NCBI RefSeq assembly: GCF_030247195.1
Contig: NC_080670.1
Location: 40,905,524 to 40,969,523, forward strand
Source: Topomyia yanbarensis
Taxonomy: Eukaryota > Arthropoda > Insecta > Diptera > Culicidae
Reading direction: 5' to 3'
DNA length: 64,000 nucleotides
Part shown: piece by piece, positions 34,850-47,121 of the stretch
Layout of the letters: every line of letters starts with the position of its first letter
How positions within the stretch are numbered: position 1 is the first letter of the stretch
The notes under the pieces: model-generated
The model's input: the letters and a program-made list of their open reading frames with translations, nothing else
Database searches by the model: none
Told to the model about the DNA's origin: nothing
Program-made: the position numbers and the translations under genes

Positions 34850-34985
34850 GCTCAGAGACTTTTTTCCGATCTCACCGAACTGAGTAGAATGGTATAAGAT
34901 ATTCGGCTCTGCGGGCCTTGGTAAAAATTCCGAGCGATTGCATAAGTTTTATTATGAGAAAGGTAAAAAGGTATTCAGTCATTTT
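34850..34985 (-). repeat. Microsatellite-bearing repeat family, inverted copy
   Basis: On the minus strand it reads CCTTTCTCATAATAAAAC, TTATGCAATCGCTCGG, GGCCCGCAGAGCCGAATATC and GTGAGATCGGAAAAAAGTC, the same order as the copies at 4705 and 6505. Confidence 0.65.
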
Positions 34986-35162
34986 CTGCTTTTATTTTTA
35001 CAGCATCAAGAATGCTTCTCATATCCTTAACCCAAAGACTAGTAATTTATAACCTAAAATAAAAATATGAACATTTTATGTCTTTTGTTTCAGCATGTGC
35101 ATTCACGAAGATCTATCTTTCGATAAAAGTCGCTTCAGGTGATGCCCTAGAAATTAAAAGGA

Positions 35163-35362
35163 AGCTGCATAAAAAGAATCGCATAACTTTGAAAATTCGC
35201 ATAAAAAACCGCATAACTTTAAATCCGCATTAAAAAACCGCATAACTTTGAAAATCCGCATAAAAAAACCGCATGACTGAAAATCCGCATAAAAAAACCG
35301 CATAACTTTGAAAATCCGCATAAAAAAGTCGCATAAAAAACCGCATAAAAAGACTTCAATGT
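35163..35362 (+). repeat. Second CCGCATAA tandem array
   Basis: Six to seven copies of the unit described for 33530-33660, partly degenerate. Confidence 0.88.
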
Positions 35363-35516
35363 ACTAAGTTATTTCTGCGTGTATTATGTTATTGTGAGGC
35401 ATACTCACCGATCGCTGTGGGGCATACCATTCTCTTATGAGGCATGTTACACTGTAACCGAGGGCATTTTGCCCTGGGCAGGCATTTTGCCCTGGGCAGG
35501 CATTGGAATTATCTCT

Positions 35517-35883
35517 CACTCACGCGAGAAGCAGCTTATCCGTTCTCCAACTTTTCCGAGATAAGATGAGTCGCAAAATTCTCCGTCTCCACAAATAGCG
35601 TGAGAATAATTTTCCGGATAAAATTTATTTGATTTTTTCCTTCTCACCGGAGAAGGCGATAATATTTTAATTTCTTGAAAATCAATAAAAGCGTCAAAAT
35701 ATATACTTAATTTCAAAGCAAAGCGGCAAAGAAGTACAATTGTTTTTTCGTGTTTTGGAATAGCGGCAGCAAGGCAGCGAGCGCAAAAAGGATACCGTGA
35801 TAAACTCATTCGCTCATTCTCCGATAGTTTTATTTATCCGGAGAAATAATACGTTGTATTTATCCGGAGAAGTTGTGTGAGTG
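35517..35883. mobile_element. Fold-back MITE with CACTCAC termini
   Basis: The left end CACTCACGCGAGAAGCAGCT and the right end (reverse strand CACTCACACAACTTCTCCGG) are inverted. Repeated TTATCCGGAGAA / TTCTCCG motifs lie near the ends. Non-coding; the target duplication is unclear. Confidence 0.5.
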
Positions 35884-36104
35884 CCAGTAACTTTTCGTGT
35901 GAAAATGTGAGTTTTTATTGTCACAGTAGTAAAACTAGACATTAGGCAACTTTGAAAAATGTTTAATAATACTTGTATCAGGATATTTTCAATAAAAACG
36001 TAGTACCCGTTTTTTAACTAATATAGCAATAAATTAGAGTAGTTGGTGGGAAGATCATAGTGTCGAATGTTGAAATATAGCTATTTTTGCTTAAGGGGGG
36101 CGTA

Positions 36105-36320
36105 TTAGACATGTTTACCATACGTTGTCAAAATGTATATGGAAAAGAATATGTTTGGTATGGTGACCGTTCTTAACAACCCGTTCTTTGTATGGTCAAG
36201 AATGGAAAAACGATAATGGTTATGTTCGAAATTATACCACGCAATGGTTAATCAATTTTTGAACGAACTACATTCAAAATGGTTTCAAACATTTGATGCA
36301 ATGGCTGAGCAACCACTAAC
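36105..36320 (+). repeat. Dispersed repeat family B, copy 2
   Basis: Aligned with 29060-29290 and 42375-42600; see the first copy. Confidence 0.7.
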
Positions 36321-37808
36321 AAGCAATTATGTTTAAACTCCGTCATTACACCGAAACTTTAGTCCTACAAATCACATGCTGACAGTGTAGTACATAAATA
36401 TAATCGCCAAACTCGCCGCTTTAATTTTCTCGCCTGTCGCTGATTATGAATAGGGAATGAACCAAACTGAGTCAGAAATGCACAGTTCTCAACAGCAGAC
36501 TCCACAGTCCGGACAGGACATGACAAATAGTTTATCCAATCCTTTCATTCACCATTTGCCCGTCCATAACGGTTAAATGGATTTCTTATTTTCCCTGTTT
36601 CCTCTTGTTATTGGGGAGAACTGCAAGATAACCGAGTCAATGCCAGTCACTGTCATCAGCCAGACTGTTCCAGTTTTTCTTTTGCATAAACGTAACGACG
36701 AAAAGGGAATAGTTGCCAGCGGCCATCCGCTACTGATGCTGGTTAACGACAGGCAGCATTATAATAGTGCTCGTTCAATTTCTTATGCGCTGTGCCACAT
36801 TGCCACTACTTCAGAGGACACAACCGTTTCCCCGAATTAATCCAACCGTCCGTTCACCCCACGAGAAGACCCTTAGCCTTGATGATTTATGACTTCATCC
36901 CGAGCTCTCCACAAAGTGATGCCGGGGGGGGGATGGATATCCAATGAGTGTCCGCCGAGTGCTGAAATCTAGATCCAATGGCCCTAGCCTATGTGTAATA
37001 AAGTTAATAAATCACGATTGGAATCTCATCAGGAGATGGAATGAAACAATTTAGCACAAGATGGACCGGCGATGAGAGCGAACGGGGGCGTCCAAGCGGT
37101 CATTCGTGGAACAACCCGGTCGGTTGTGGGATTTTGTGGGCAAGAAAGCACCAACAAAAGAGCATATGTTAGCCACCGACCATGGTCAGATTGTGTTTCA
37201 TCATACGTGAAGCCCTAGGGACGATTTGAGCCAGATACGAAATACGATACAGCAGTGTGTATGATTCGTTCAATCATTGTCCTTCTGAGTCGAATAAGGA
37301 AACAAAATAGAAGCTATTGTGGAATGGAAGTTGAGTTTTTGCATTGTTTATATCCATGCAGTAGTTTGCTGTGTTTTTATATTCATGGCAAGTTCTGCCG
37401 ATAGTGAAACGATAGTCACATCAGCTTTCAGCCTCATTTTTTCAACATCAACAGAAAATGTGTTGTTGATTTGAACCATACTACACACAAGATAAAGTAA
37501 TTCGAAGTCTATTTCTTTTAAGTCATTTGTCACCGTTGAATAAGGTTTTATAACAAGGTTCGATTCAGCGAAACGAGGAAAACTGTTTCAGTTAATGGTA
37601 GAACAAAATCCATAGCTAGGGGCAGATAACTCTAGAAATGAATATCAAATTTTCAACAAATTAGAAAAAATGCATTTCATTTCCAATGATGATAGAGAAA
37701 ATTGGACCGCTTCAACGATTGAATATGAAGGCAAACAAACGAATTCTAGGCCCGATGGTAGAAGGGTAGTTCAAAAATAAAATTGTATATATACAAAAAC
37801 GATCTCAC
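36321..37808. other. No gene recognised
   Basis: Includes an 87-codon frame at 36577-36840 with no known domain and a G8 run near 36924. Nothing supports function. Confidence 0.4.
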
Positions 37809-38031
37809 CAGTGTCCAGAACGGCGCGTTCCATTACCCTACGTTGCTGTAATGCTTTCCGATAGTTTAACATACTGATGCAGGTTTTGTTTGCGGTTGAA
37901 ACTGATGTTCTTCGTAGTGCAGCTTTAAAAACAATTAAACAATGTTTCCTTGTCGATGAGAGCGTACAATTATATTGTTCTATCAAGCTTGAGCTGGAAT
38001 CATCGTGAAAACTTCCTTTTTCATCGTGCAA
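37809..38031 (-). other. Possible exon on the minus strand
   Basis: The frame starts MHDEKGSFHDDSSSS and ends QQRRVMERAVLDTG exactly at a good donor (ACTG followed by GTGAGATC; first intron base 37808). I do not recognise the protein. The sequence CGATCTCACCAG is also present at 38505, suggesting this end may be part of a repeat, which lowers confidence. Confidence 0.22.
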
Positions 38032-38808
38032 TTGAAAAGGACGTTGCCCATGTCGAGCGCGAACTTTTCACTTGATTTCGTGCGGTGGAGAAATTCATAT
38101 TACAATAAAACCGGATTCAGAACGTCAAGATTTGACTGAAAATCAAATTGTATCGAAAATCAATCAAAGAATGTTCGAAATGTGTGTATGTGCGTGTATA
38201 CAATCCATTTCCCAATGACCGGCAGTGCTTTTATGGAAGAAACTTGTCTGCATCTATTTATTGATAAATTTTGTATTATCCATAGATGGCTCTACTGTAC
38301 ATCCAACGACCCATTTCAAGAATGTCTGCTCCTATACGTACATTCTGAAGCCACCTTCATATACAATAAGCCTAGCGCGAATAAATCCACGTATCACGCA
38401 ATATATTCGCACTTCCAGAATACAAATATTTTCGATTCTGGCACGCATCTACAAAAAGGAAAATACTTAGAAAAGTATACAATCATTGAAAAATGACATG
38501 AAACGATCTCACCAGCTGTGAATAAATAAATTTCTGTGAAGAACTCTCCTCCATCCGTGAAATTATTGCATCAGCTACTCAGGTCCAGATGGCGCTAAAC
38601 AGATTGAACGGGCGTATTTTAGGCGGCTCGCTTCGCATACTTCAATGGCAAAGTTGTGACGATAAATTTACAGGCAAAATCACACTTTTCTCGCGATATT
38701 TCTACCTACTAACACGTAACTCAAAAAGAAAATGACCTACTGAACGATTGACTTCAATTTCCTGTTGAATATACTGTATATCACTGGAAAACTTTGAAAT
38801 ATAGTGAA
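38032..38808. other. No gene recognised
   Basis: Overlapping frames at 38182-38496 are not domain-bearing. AT-rich. Confidence 0.4.
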
Positions 38809-39015
38809 CGTTAAGGTTGAACAGAGAATCGGCAAAAATTGAAAACGAAAAAAGCAGTTTTTTCCATACCGTGTGTCTTCATAAAAATCAATCAGCAGTA
38901 CTGTAACAATATTCTACATACGCTGAGTGATTTTTATGAAGATCTAACACACGGTGTGAAAAAAACTGTCTTTTTTCGATTTCAAGTTTCGCCCATTTTC
39001 TGTCCAACCTTAACG
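38809..39015. mobile_element. Fold-back MITE, 207 bp
   Basis: Nearly complete palindrome with outer ends CGTTAAGGTTGAACAGA and the mirrored TGTCCAACCTTAACG. Inner arms share CATAAAAATCA/TGATTTTTATG. The open frames on both strands are by-products of the symmetry. Confidence 0.8.
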
Positions 39016-39175
39016 ACAACACGTCGGCTGGATGTTGTTGGATCGAATCAAAATTTGTCCAAAGTAAACAAAGTTCATTCCAAATAACTTGCTCCCAGGT
39101 GGCGAAATCGATAGAGTTCAACGGGGCGCTGGAGCGTTGCCAGAAAATTTTTATTTACCAGATTAAATTTTAGTT

Positions 39176-39335
39176 AACTTCCCAGTTAAGCTCAGACGGA
39201 ATGCTGGCTGGTTCTAATTCGTATTCCGGCTCCAGTGACATAACCTATTCTAGTTAAAATCGGTTGTATCACTAGAGCCAGAATACTAATTAGAACCAAC
39301 CAGAATTCCGGTTCATTTCCAGTTGAACTTTACTG
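39176..39335. mobile_element. Fold-back MITE, about 160 bp
   Basis: Inverted arms share CTGGTTGGTTCTAATT/GTATTC-type blocks (left GCTGGCTGGTTCTAATTCGT, right mirror AATTAGAACCAACCAG). Boundaries are approximate and no clear target duplication was found. Confidence 0.65.
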
Positions 39336-39611
39336 GGTTCCGGTAACCAACCGATACCCTTCAGGAACCTCTTTTTAAGGGGTACCATTTCGATGCGGCT
39401 TAGCCGCATAACCGAGGCCTAGGGGCCGAAGATCTGCCGTCGGAAGCAAGCGAACCTGTGATCTACTAGTTTGCCCAGCTTACTCAAACATAGGGTCTAT
39501 CCCATGCAGCACGTGCAAAAACAATGCGGCGTAGCCACATTGGGTGGTGGAAACAAAATCGAATTGGCAACGCTAGCAAAATGTAAACACAAATGAACTC
39601 TCCGGATGAAC

Positions 39612-40316
<705 letters not shown>

Positions 40317-40500
40317 TTGCGACGAGTTTCGATTCGAGCCAATAATTTGGGTTCCAACACGTCCGGGCTACAGACACTTTATACAACAGACTAGCGGAGA
40401 GAAAAACAGTAAAACTAGCAACCATGGATGTAAACTGGCATCACGGAAGCTTCCACAAGCTTTGCGTGGGCTTCCTCTTGCACTTCCCCTCTCAAAACCT

Positions 40501-41546
40501 AGGATAGGATCCGCCAGCTGGCTTCTTCTTATATTTTACTAATCCCTGTTGAAAACGACATACCCCCACTCGACCAATGTTGCCAAAATATTGGTTTTGT
40601 TTCGGTCGTATATTTTTTCTGATTAAAATATTCTATATTATGTACCAATTTCATGCTTCTGGAAAAATAAAAGATTTAGTCTTTATATTCGCATTTAAAC
40701 GATCATAACGTTTTTTCCATCGGAATACAGCAAAACAAAATAATATATATTCGTTGTTGGACATTACGAAAAATATCTTCATGCCTCTTCATTTTTGTAA
40801 GTTGCTTTCTGAGTCAAGCAACCTCTGTCACAAGAATAATCTTCTCTGTTCGGATTTATTTTAAATATTCTAAAACTACTTTTCTGCAAGGTTTAATTTT
40901 TGTTTTGGAGCAATGTATAGGTTTGTTCCAGTACTACATGTGATCGTTTCGGAGAAAACAGCAGTAGAAAATACACGCTCCTATTTACACCGATGATCGA
41001 TTCAGTTGAAAACTGTAAAATTCAACTGTATCGATAGTACCAAAGGAAGAACAAGAAGCGACTTCCGGGATAACTTTCTCCCTGTTTGCTCAGTACTTCC
41101 AATTTACTCGGCACTGGAACAGACAATTTTTACATGAAGTTCAAAATATTTTCATGCTTACGCTACACAGCCTGTTGATTTCGAAAAGAGGCATTTCCGC
41201 ATTATTCCGCACACAGAACAGAATCCACGATAACCGCGCTACCGGATCTCTCGGGAACTTCAGTTCTGGATAATATGTTTGATTTCGTCTGCCAAATAAT
41301 GCCTGCACTTCATAATTACAGACGGATGTTATAGAAAGAAAGCGGTATCTCGAGAAAACAAAAAAATCATCATAGTTAACAATCGTCGTTTTATGTTTGA
41401 TATCACAATATGACAACACTTCCAAGCAGCCCTTTAGTACTTTTAGTTTCCAAGCCGAAGGTTTGCCTATGTCACTTTCGTCCAATCACGAGCTGGTTCA
41501 GAATTGGTTCAAAAACAGGGGACAGAGCTGGCGGATCCTATCCTAG
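40501..41546. mobile_element. 1,046-bp element with CTAGGATAGGATCCGCCAGC termini
   Basis: Perfect TIRs of about 21 bp with duplication CTCAAAAC at 40493-40500 and 41547-41554. An 8-bp duplication fits hAT or P. A 114-codon frame on the minus strand (41141-41485) has no recognised domain. Confidence 0.85.
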
Positions 41547-41629
41547 CTCAAAACCATCATGCTCGTTTGGCTGCACTTTTTGACAGTCCGTTTGGCTGCA
41601 ATTTTTGACACTTCGCTAGTCTGTGTATA

Positions 41630-41803
41630 GTGGACCCTACACGAACAGAAATATTGACAATAAATCATATATTGATCAATATATTGATGGTGTAAGGTCA
41701 TCTTGAAAATAATGATTCTGTAGAATTTAAATGGGATTGACGGATTGAAGCAGTCTTGTCAATATATTTATTGACAATATTTCTGTCTCGTGTAGGGTCC
41801 GCT
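41630..41803. mobile_element. 174-bp TA-flanked MITE
   Basis: TIRs GTGGACCCTACACGAACAGA and AGCGGACCCTACACGAGACA (reverse strand) continue into AAATATTGACAAT. TA flanks at 41628-41629 and 41804-41805 fit Tc1/mariner. Confidence 0.82.
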
Positions 41804-41991
41804 TATAAAGTGTCTGTAGTCCGGGCGATTCGCCAGTGCTGCCACTTTTCCAAATCAATCACAGAATGTTTGAATTATATAAAAAAAAACACAATGACAT
41901 GACGAGAAAATTAAAATTTTCGAACTATTTACGAGCGCCGTCGGTAATTGCTATGATCGAACTCCCCCTGCATTGATTATATCATTGAGTG

Positions 41992-42085
41992 GAAAAACTC
42001 TAGAAAGAGAGCTGAGGAGACTCCATTTTGGATCGATTAGATTTGGGCTTAGCTGTCAAAAAAACGAATCCAATCGAACACTGCT
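41992..42085 (-). repeat. Partial copy of the 58812-58999 MITE
   Basis: On the minus strand it matches 58908-58999 (TTCGATTGGATTC, GACAGCTAA, AATCGATCCAAAA, GGAGTCTCC). The other half is absent here. Confidence 0.7.
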
Positions 42086-42126
42086 TATTCTTAGGTTTAT
42101 TCCAATACACGTAAGTTACTCCGTTA

Positions 42127-42214
42127 CTAAAATATGCATGCCACCATAAACTGTATGGTTCTTGAATCATACCATTCAAGAACCATACAGTTTATGGTGG
42201 CATGCATATTTTAG
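42127..42214. repeat. Perfect 40-bp-arm hairpin
   Basis: The two 40-base arms, starting CTAAAATATGCATGCCACCA, are exact complements around an 8-base loop. The arm sequence is the tail of the SINE-like repeat (compare 29036-29070), so this is an inverted duplication of the tail. Confidence 0.95.
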
Positions 42215-42370
42215 GTCTAGCGATGGATAAAATATTAGCTGGAGAAAAAAACCTCTTCCCCTTCACATTTTAATTCTATCGATTAATGAAATATTATTTT
42301 GCTCTCGCCATCTTCTGAAGAATGCTTCGTTGGCACTAAGTGAACTGACACTTTATCCAATTGAGCTATC
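42208..42370 (-). repeat. tRNA-like SINE-type repeat, copy C
   Basis: Minus-strand head GATAGCTCAATTGGATAAAG, then CCAACGAAGCATTCTTCAGA and CATCGCTAGACCTAAAATAT. The A-box-like block is the best preserved of the three copies. Confidence 0.5.
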
Positions 42371-42374
42371 TTTT

Positions 42375-42600
42375 GTTTGCTATTGTTAAAATGTATATGG
42401 AAAACAGCACATTTTGGTATGGTGACTGTTCTTAACAACCCGTTGTTCGTATGGTGGAGTATGGAAAAACGACACTGGTTATGTTCGATATTATATTAGG
42501 TAATGGTTAATCTATTGTTGAACGAACCATATTGAAAATGGTTTTGAAACGATTGATGCAATGGTTGGCATATGGTACACATTTATGCGGGATTGCCTCA
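42375..42600 (+). repeat. Dispersed repeat family B, copy 3
   Basis: Aligned with 29060-29290 and 36105-36320, ending TGGTACACATTTATGCGGG as copy 1 does. It is again next to a SINE-like copy, so the two may belong to one composite family. Confidence 0.7.
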
Positions 42601-43877
42601 TCGAGTAGTTGTGAAATGGATAAAAAGTACTCATTGTTAGAAACAAAAAAATACCCATTTTTTGACAGCTCGAATAACTTCCGAAAATGGGCAATTTGAA
42701 TACATAAAATGGGTAAAGTTTTTTTACCGTGTGTGTAAATGTTTTCCACGCAGGAGCAGGGATGCCAAAGGTACCAGTAAACTACATTTTTTTCAGTATA
42801 TTTACATTTGCACAAGCCGTACAGGCCGCTACAGCGACACATCAATACAGTTTTTGCCAGAACGGTAGCCAAACCGAGTACATTTTCCCGTAGAGCAGTA
42901 GAATACAGTTTTGTTTTGCTGCTGTACTCCGACTGCTCGGTGAGAGTGTGGCGTAGTAATGTTTGTTCTCTCGCTTTGTACATTTTTCTCTGCGTAGTCA
43001 AAGAGAGAGGCCCGCATACGAAAGCGATGATGCCGGTCGTGGCGTAAACGAACAGCATTCATTGACGTCGTTTTTGATTGAAAATATTGATTAGATTAAG
43101 AATATTAAAAAGTGTAAAATAAGGAAAGAGAAGCTGTACCGCGCGTCTGGTACTGGGGGCAGTATTTTTTGTCATGTTACTGCTTTGCTTACAGACTGCC
43201 GCACAGCGCTGGGCGTCTTGCAATAGCGAAAGACAGCAGCGTCGAAAGAGAAATGAGAATGTAGGCAGAAAAATTACAGCCGCAGAAAAGGTAGGCATTT
43301 TGCATCCTTGCGCAGGAGTCTTGTTAGGTGCAAAATGCGCAATACAGGAATGATTTTCTCCTTGTTTGTTTCGTTTGATTCGGAGTACTTTCAGTTTCTC
43401 CTGGTACTGGAACAAACCTCAAATAACATTGGACCTGTTTTTTTTCATTCCGCAGTTCTCTTTCAAGAGTTTTTTTTAGGAAAGAGGGAACTTTCTAAAA
43501 ACTTCCTTTAAGGTGAAGCGATGCGAAAATCCCAACAAAGGTTCGGTTATGTTCGGGTTATGTTGCAGCATAACCCACACACGCACACAAGCGTATCGTT
43601 CAGAAATCAGCTGACTGATTTTTTTTGTATTGAAAAACAAAAAGGTACGAATTTTCCAAACGAATTTAAATTCCGTGAAGAGAACCCTAATAAAAAATAA
43701 TTATACACGAACTTTAACCCATATGATGCAACGATTCCACATATTATTTGGATGATACCCTGAATAGGTCGTTAGACTCTTATATCATACGATGTTTATT
43801 AGGGAATCTATTCATCTGCACGTGTTAACATGTGCACATACAGTGACACAAATTCTAGGCAATCTGAGATAAGAAAT
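42601..43877. other. No gene recognised
   Basis: A short inverted pair ACCCATTTT/AAAATGGGT lies at 42652-42716. The part 42800-43060 is less AT-rich; a 183-codon minus frame spans 43058-42507 but overlaps repeat B and shows no domain. Nothing firm. Confidence 0.35.
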
Positions 43878-43881
43878 TTAA

Positions 43882-44865
43882 CCCTAGAACGTTGCACTTG
43901 CATTTTCCACCTTAGAACGTTGCATGACTGGGGTCAAAATATACCCCACGCGTTTGATCGCAATTTTCGCATGCGATACTAAGGCATACAAAGGAGATGT
44001 ATAATACATCATTTTCTTCGTTTTCAATTGCGAAAATAGCAGTGTAAGTGAAAATACGAAATTTATTGAATCAATTATACATAAATTGGTTTGAACAAAA
44101 TAAAAACTGAATAAATCGCGGTTTTGACTTTTTTCATAAACATTACTACAACTTTGCGAATTTTCAACCAATTTGAAAAAAAAAAATAAATCAAATGATT
44201 CTTAAAAGTTGAAAGAATGGTCTAGAAACGCAATAAAATGGAATTTCGATATTTTTAAAAAAGTGCAATTATTTGGAAGAGTGAAGTTAAAAATCGGGTT
44301 TTGGCAAATACCACGAAATGGGGTGGAAATTGAAATGAAAAAAAAATATTTCTGGCCAGTAATACATTGGTAACACGCAATGTTACTGTTACAGCAGTAA
44401 TTGTGCGCAAATAATACTCGCGAGTCATTGCTTTGAAAAACTATAAAAAATAAACAATACAGCAATAAAAATCAGAAAAAATGAGAACGATTTTCTGTTC
44501 CGCTTTAAAATCGATTTAAATTAATTGAATAAATGATTAAAAACGATTATATAATACTAATTGTTACTTATGTAGTAAAACAATCAGTATTTAAACTAGT
44601 ATTGGTTACGAATCACATTTCCACTGACAGTACGAAACACTAACGGCAACCGTACACTGGGGTACAAATGTACCCCACGCCAACTTTGACACCTGCTTCT
44701 ACGAAGGCTATAAGTAAACTGGCTATACCACCTTTTCCTACTCTTACTAGGAACTCTAAATTGAATTTTGGTTAGGGTCCCAGGTCGGAAAATACCGAAT
44801 TCTCGTCTTTACATGGCTCCAAAGAAGGCGTGGGTACATTTTTACCCTAATGCAACGTTCTAGGG
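43882..44865. mobile_element. piggyBac-type non-autonomous element, 984 bp
   Basis: Ends read CCCTAGAACGTTGCA on both sides, flanked by TTAA (43878-43881 and 44866-44869). TTAA duplication with CCCTAGAA termini is characteristic of piggyBac. Second inner copies of TAGAACGTTGCA and paired 'tacccc' motifs lie just inside the ends. No transposase frame. Confidence 0.92.
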
Positions 44866-44874
44866 TTAAATTAA

Positions 44875-45765
44875 CCGTTGTGTGTCCGACGCTGTACCCG
44901 GGTACCTTTTTAAGTTTCAATTAATTAAATTCCTATGTTTTGTACATAGCTGGAAATTGAAACTTTGTGACATCTTAGAACTTCACTAAGTCAAGCTTTT
45001 GGGTTAATAATATTGTTGATATAGTAAGGGTGGGAGTGAGGAGGGGCTCCTGAATTTTTTTACTACGTAACAGGCCGACGTAGGTACCCGGGTACCCCCA
45101 AAACTAAAATGTCCATAACTAAGGTAATATCCAACCGATTACTTTTAGTCGTTTTGGATTCAGGAACTCATCCACTTTTAGATTTGGTAAAAATGAATCG
45201 GGTTACTTCATTCGGTTCCCGGGAATCCGGGTTTCCGGAAGCAGGTTCCGGTGCTGGGGTACTATTTGCGAACTTCAATGTAATACTAGCAATATGGGTA
45301 TCAAAATTCTTGGAATTGCATCAGTAGGCTGTATCTCGTGGTTTTGGAACCATTTGGTGATTTGACCCCGGAACGGACATTCCGGAGCAGGTTCCCGTGG
45401 AACCGTGAGTGGCCATTCCATTCTAATTCCATTTTTCAAATTGCCATAGGGTCCCGTAATAATAAAAATCAGATTTTCGAGACAATTTGAAGAGTTTTGA
45501 TACTCATATTGCTAGGACATTATTAAAATTTACAAATCATATCCCAGTACTGGAACATTATTCCGGAAAATCCGGATTACCAAAAGCCAGATCCATTATT
45601 CCGGTTCTATTGTACAGAATCAAAAAGTGGACGAGTTCCTGAATCCAAAACATCTAAAAGTGTCCAAATCGGTTAAAGGAAGCCATAGTTATGAGCATTT
45701 CAATTTGTGGGTACCCGGGAACCCTCGTTGGCCCGTTAAAAGTGTTTTTGTTGGACACATAACTG
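44875..45765. mobile_element. Second TTAA-flanked element, 891 bp
   Basis: TIRs CCGTTGTGTGTCCGAC and CAGTTATGTGTCCAAC (reverse strand) are flanked by TTAA at 44871-44874 and 45766-45769. Inner inverted blocks include GTACCCGGGTACC-type palindromes and GGATTCAGGAACTC (45155) with its complement (45632). Probably piggyBac-related; it lies one base from the previous TTAA site. Confidence 0.75.
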
Positions 45766-45790
45766 TTAAAAAATTCAATCGACTGACTGA

Positions 45791-45864
45791 AAACGTCAAC
45801 CAATTATATTCTAAATCGCGTATCATAATCGCCGTAATGGATGTGTTAGGAAAAAAAGTCTTGC
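45791..45864 (+). repeat. 75-bp repeat shared with 48113-48178
   Basis: AAACGTCAACCAATTATATT then CTAAATCGCG and GTAATGGATGTGTTAGGAAA. The second copy, inside the MITE at 47655-48556, is shorter by a few bases. Confidence 0.85.
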
Positions 45865-45929
45865 CCAGATTTCCATTGAATCGCTCCTGTCGAATCACTC
45901 CCATCGAAACGGTTGCCAATAAACTATAG

Positions 45930-46589
45930 CATTTTCAGCACAAAGCACTTTTCCTCTGTTCCATTGTAACCGCACAATCCGTTCCCCCCAAGGCATTTTT
46001 ACTTCTCACCAGCAACAATGGCAACCATGAGGTGGACCCTTTTCCCACCTTCCGCTGCTGCGAGGCAAAATTTGAAGGGGTTCGTAATTATTATCAATCA
46101 TGACCCAGTGTAGTGCCGCTGTGCTGAGCCCCAAGGAGTTCGGCATGGTTTCCAATTACTCGACGTGACACAAACGCAAAGCCGAACGAGCGGAAAAGTA
46201 AACGCGAGGGCGGCAAAAGAAGATTAAAACTTTTGTATTACTCATATTGATTGACGATGATGTTAATGATGATGGAGACGTCTGACTATAGGACGTTTGG
46301 TGCGGACTAGGATTCGGGATTCAAGTGTCCTGTCCCTGTTACGAACTTTCTCTATGAACGTTCTACTGAGGGTTTCGGAGCTGAACTTGAGAACGGTTCA
46401 AAGCACAACAAATTCGTTGAAATGAATAGGGGCTGCCTGGTACGGGTAAAGGTGTGACGACATTTGATCCAGAACCGAAAGCTCCAGTGGTAACCTAAAT
46501 AACAGTCATTATGTTGGGAAGATAAATTAGCCTCCAGGAAGGTTTGCCATTTATCACATTTCTTTTCATGAAACGATCGATTTTTCGAC
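45930..46589. other. Unique sequence, no gene recognised
   Basis: Moderate GC with GATGATGATG simple sequence near 46256-46275. The sequence around 46590 was the target of the hAT MITE. Confidence 0.4.
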
Positions 46590-46597
46590 ACTGGGGC

Positions 46598-46888
46598 CAG
46601 AGCCGGCGAATTGCATGGATAGTATGGGTAGTACTACCCATTCGAAAATAACCGAGTGGGTAATGACCCACTCGAAATTTTGGATATTTTCATTAATTTG
46701 AAATCTGCCACGTATGTATGTCGGGCACACATTTGAAAATGTCGATGCACAACAACTTCATTTACACAAACACACTGCAAGTGATGTAATGCAAGCGTGT
46801 GTATTGCGAAAATGAGACAAATCCCTATTCTATTACCCTCACCCTATGCTTACTACCCACTCGTGCTAAAAGTGTAACGCCGGCCCTG
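46598..46888. mobile_element. hAT MITE, 291 bp
   Basis: TIRs CAGAGCCGGCG and CAGGGCCGGCG (reverse strand) with 8-bp duplication ACTGGGGC at 46590-46597 and 46889-46896. An inner palindrome ATGGGTAGTACTACCCAT lies near the left end. Non-coding. Confidence 0.92.
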
Positions 46889-47121
46889 ACTGGGGCGAGA
46901 GTTTCACGGGAAGGTTGGAGATTGTATGAAGAGATGTACCTATGATAACGCTCGGTCTATTCAAATAGTGTATGCTATAAATTATTCAGAAACTCATCAA
47001 CTCTCATAAAGAATCAAAAGAGATACTGCTGTGCATGGTAGCTATTCTAAATATACTGCAAGTGGTATGCTGCATTGGTTCTTTTAACAATCTTTACCAC
47101 ACAAACTATAATATTATATTT

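Larger units (their letters stand above)
33076..36103. mobile_element. Possible composite element bounded by TAATACGCCCC
   Basis: TAATACGCCCC at 33076 is mirrored by GGGGCGTATTA ending near 36103. Next to the left end is a GGGGCAAAATGCCCC palindrome, and GGGCATTTTGCCC repeats lie near 35463-35490. The interval is heterogeneous, so this may be an old non-autonomous element filled with later insertions. The boundaries are tentative. Confidence 0.3.
40363..41825. mobile_element. Outer element with CCGGGCTACAGACACTTTAT ends
   Basis: The left end is mirrored at 41825, but the right TIR is interrupted after AAAGTGTCTGTAG by a 174-bp MITE (41630-41803); the remainder of the right TIR (CGCTAGTCTGTGTA) continues at 41614. 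It contains another element (40501-41546). The target duplication is unclear. Confidence 0.65.

Noticed and set aside
33530..35362. Regularly spaced short repeats that could suggest a CRISPR array
   Set aside because: Units are head-to-tail with no unique spacers, and the genome is eukaryotic.
42507..43058. 183-codon minus frame
   Set aside because: Overlaps the dispersed repeat B and has no recognisable motif or splice support.
45109..45929. Frames at 45109-45327 and 45627-45929 as genes
   Set aside because: They lie in or across a TTAA-flanked non-autonomous element and its inverted internal repeats.
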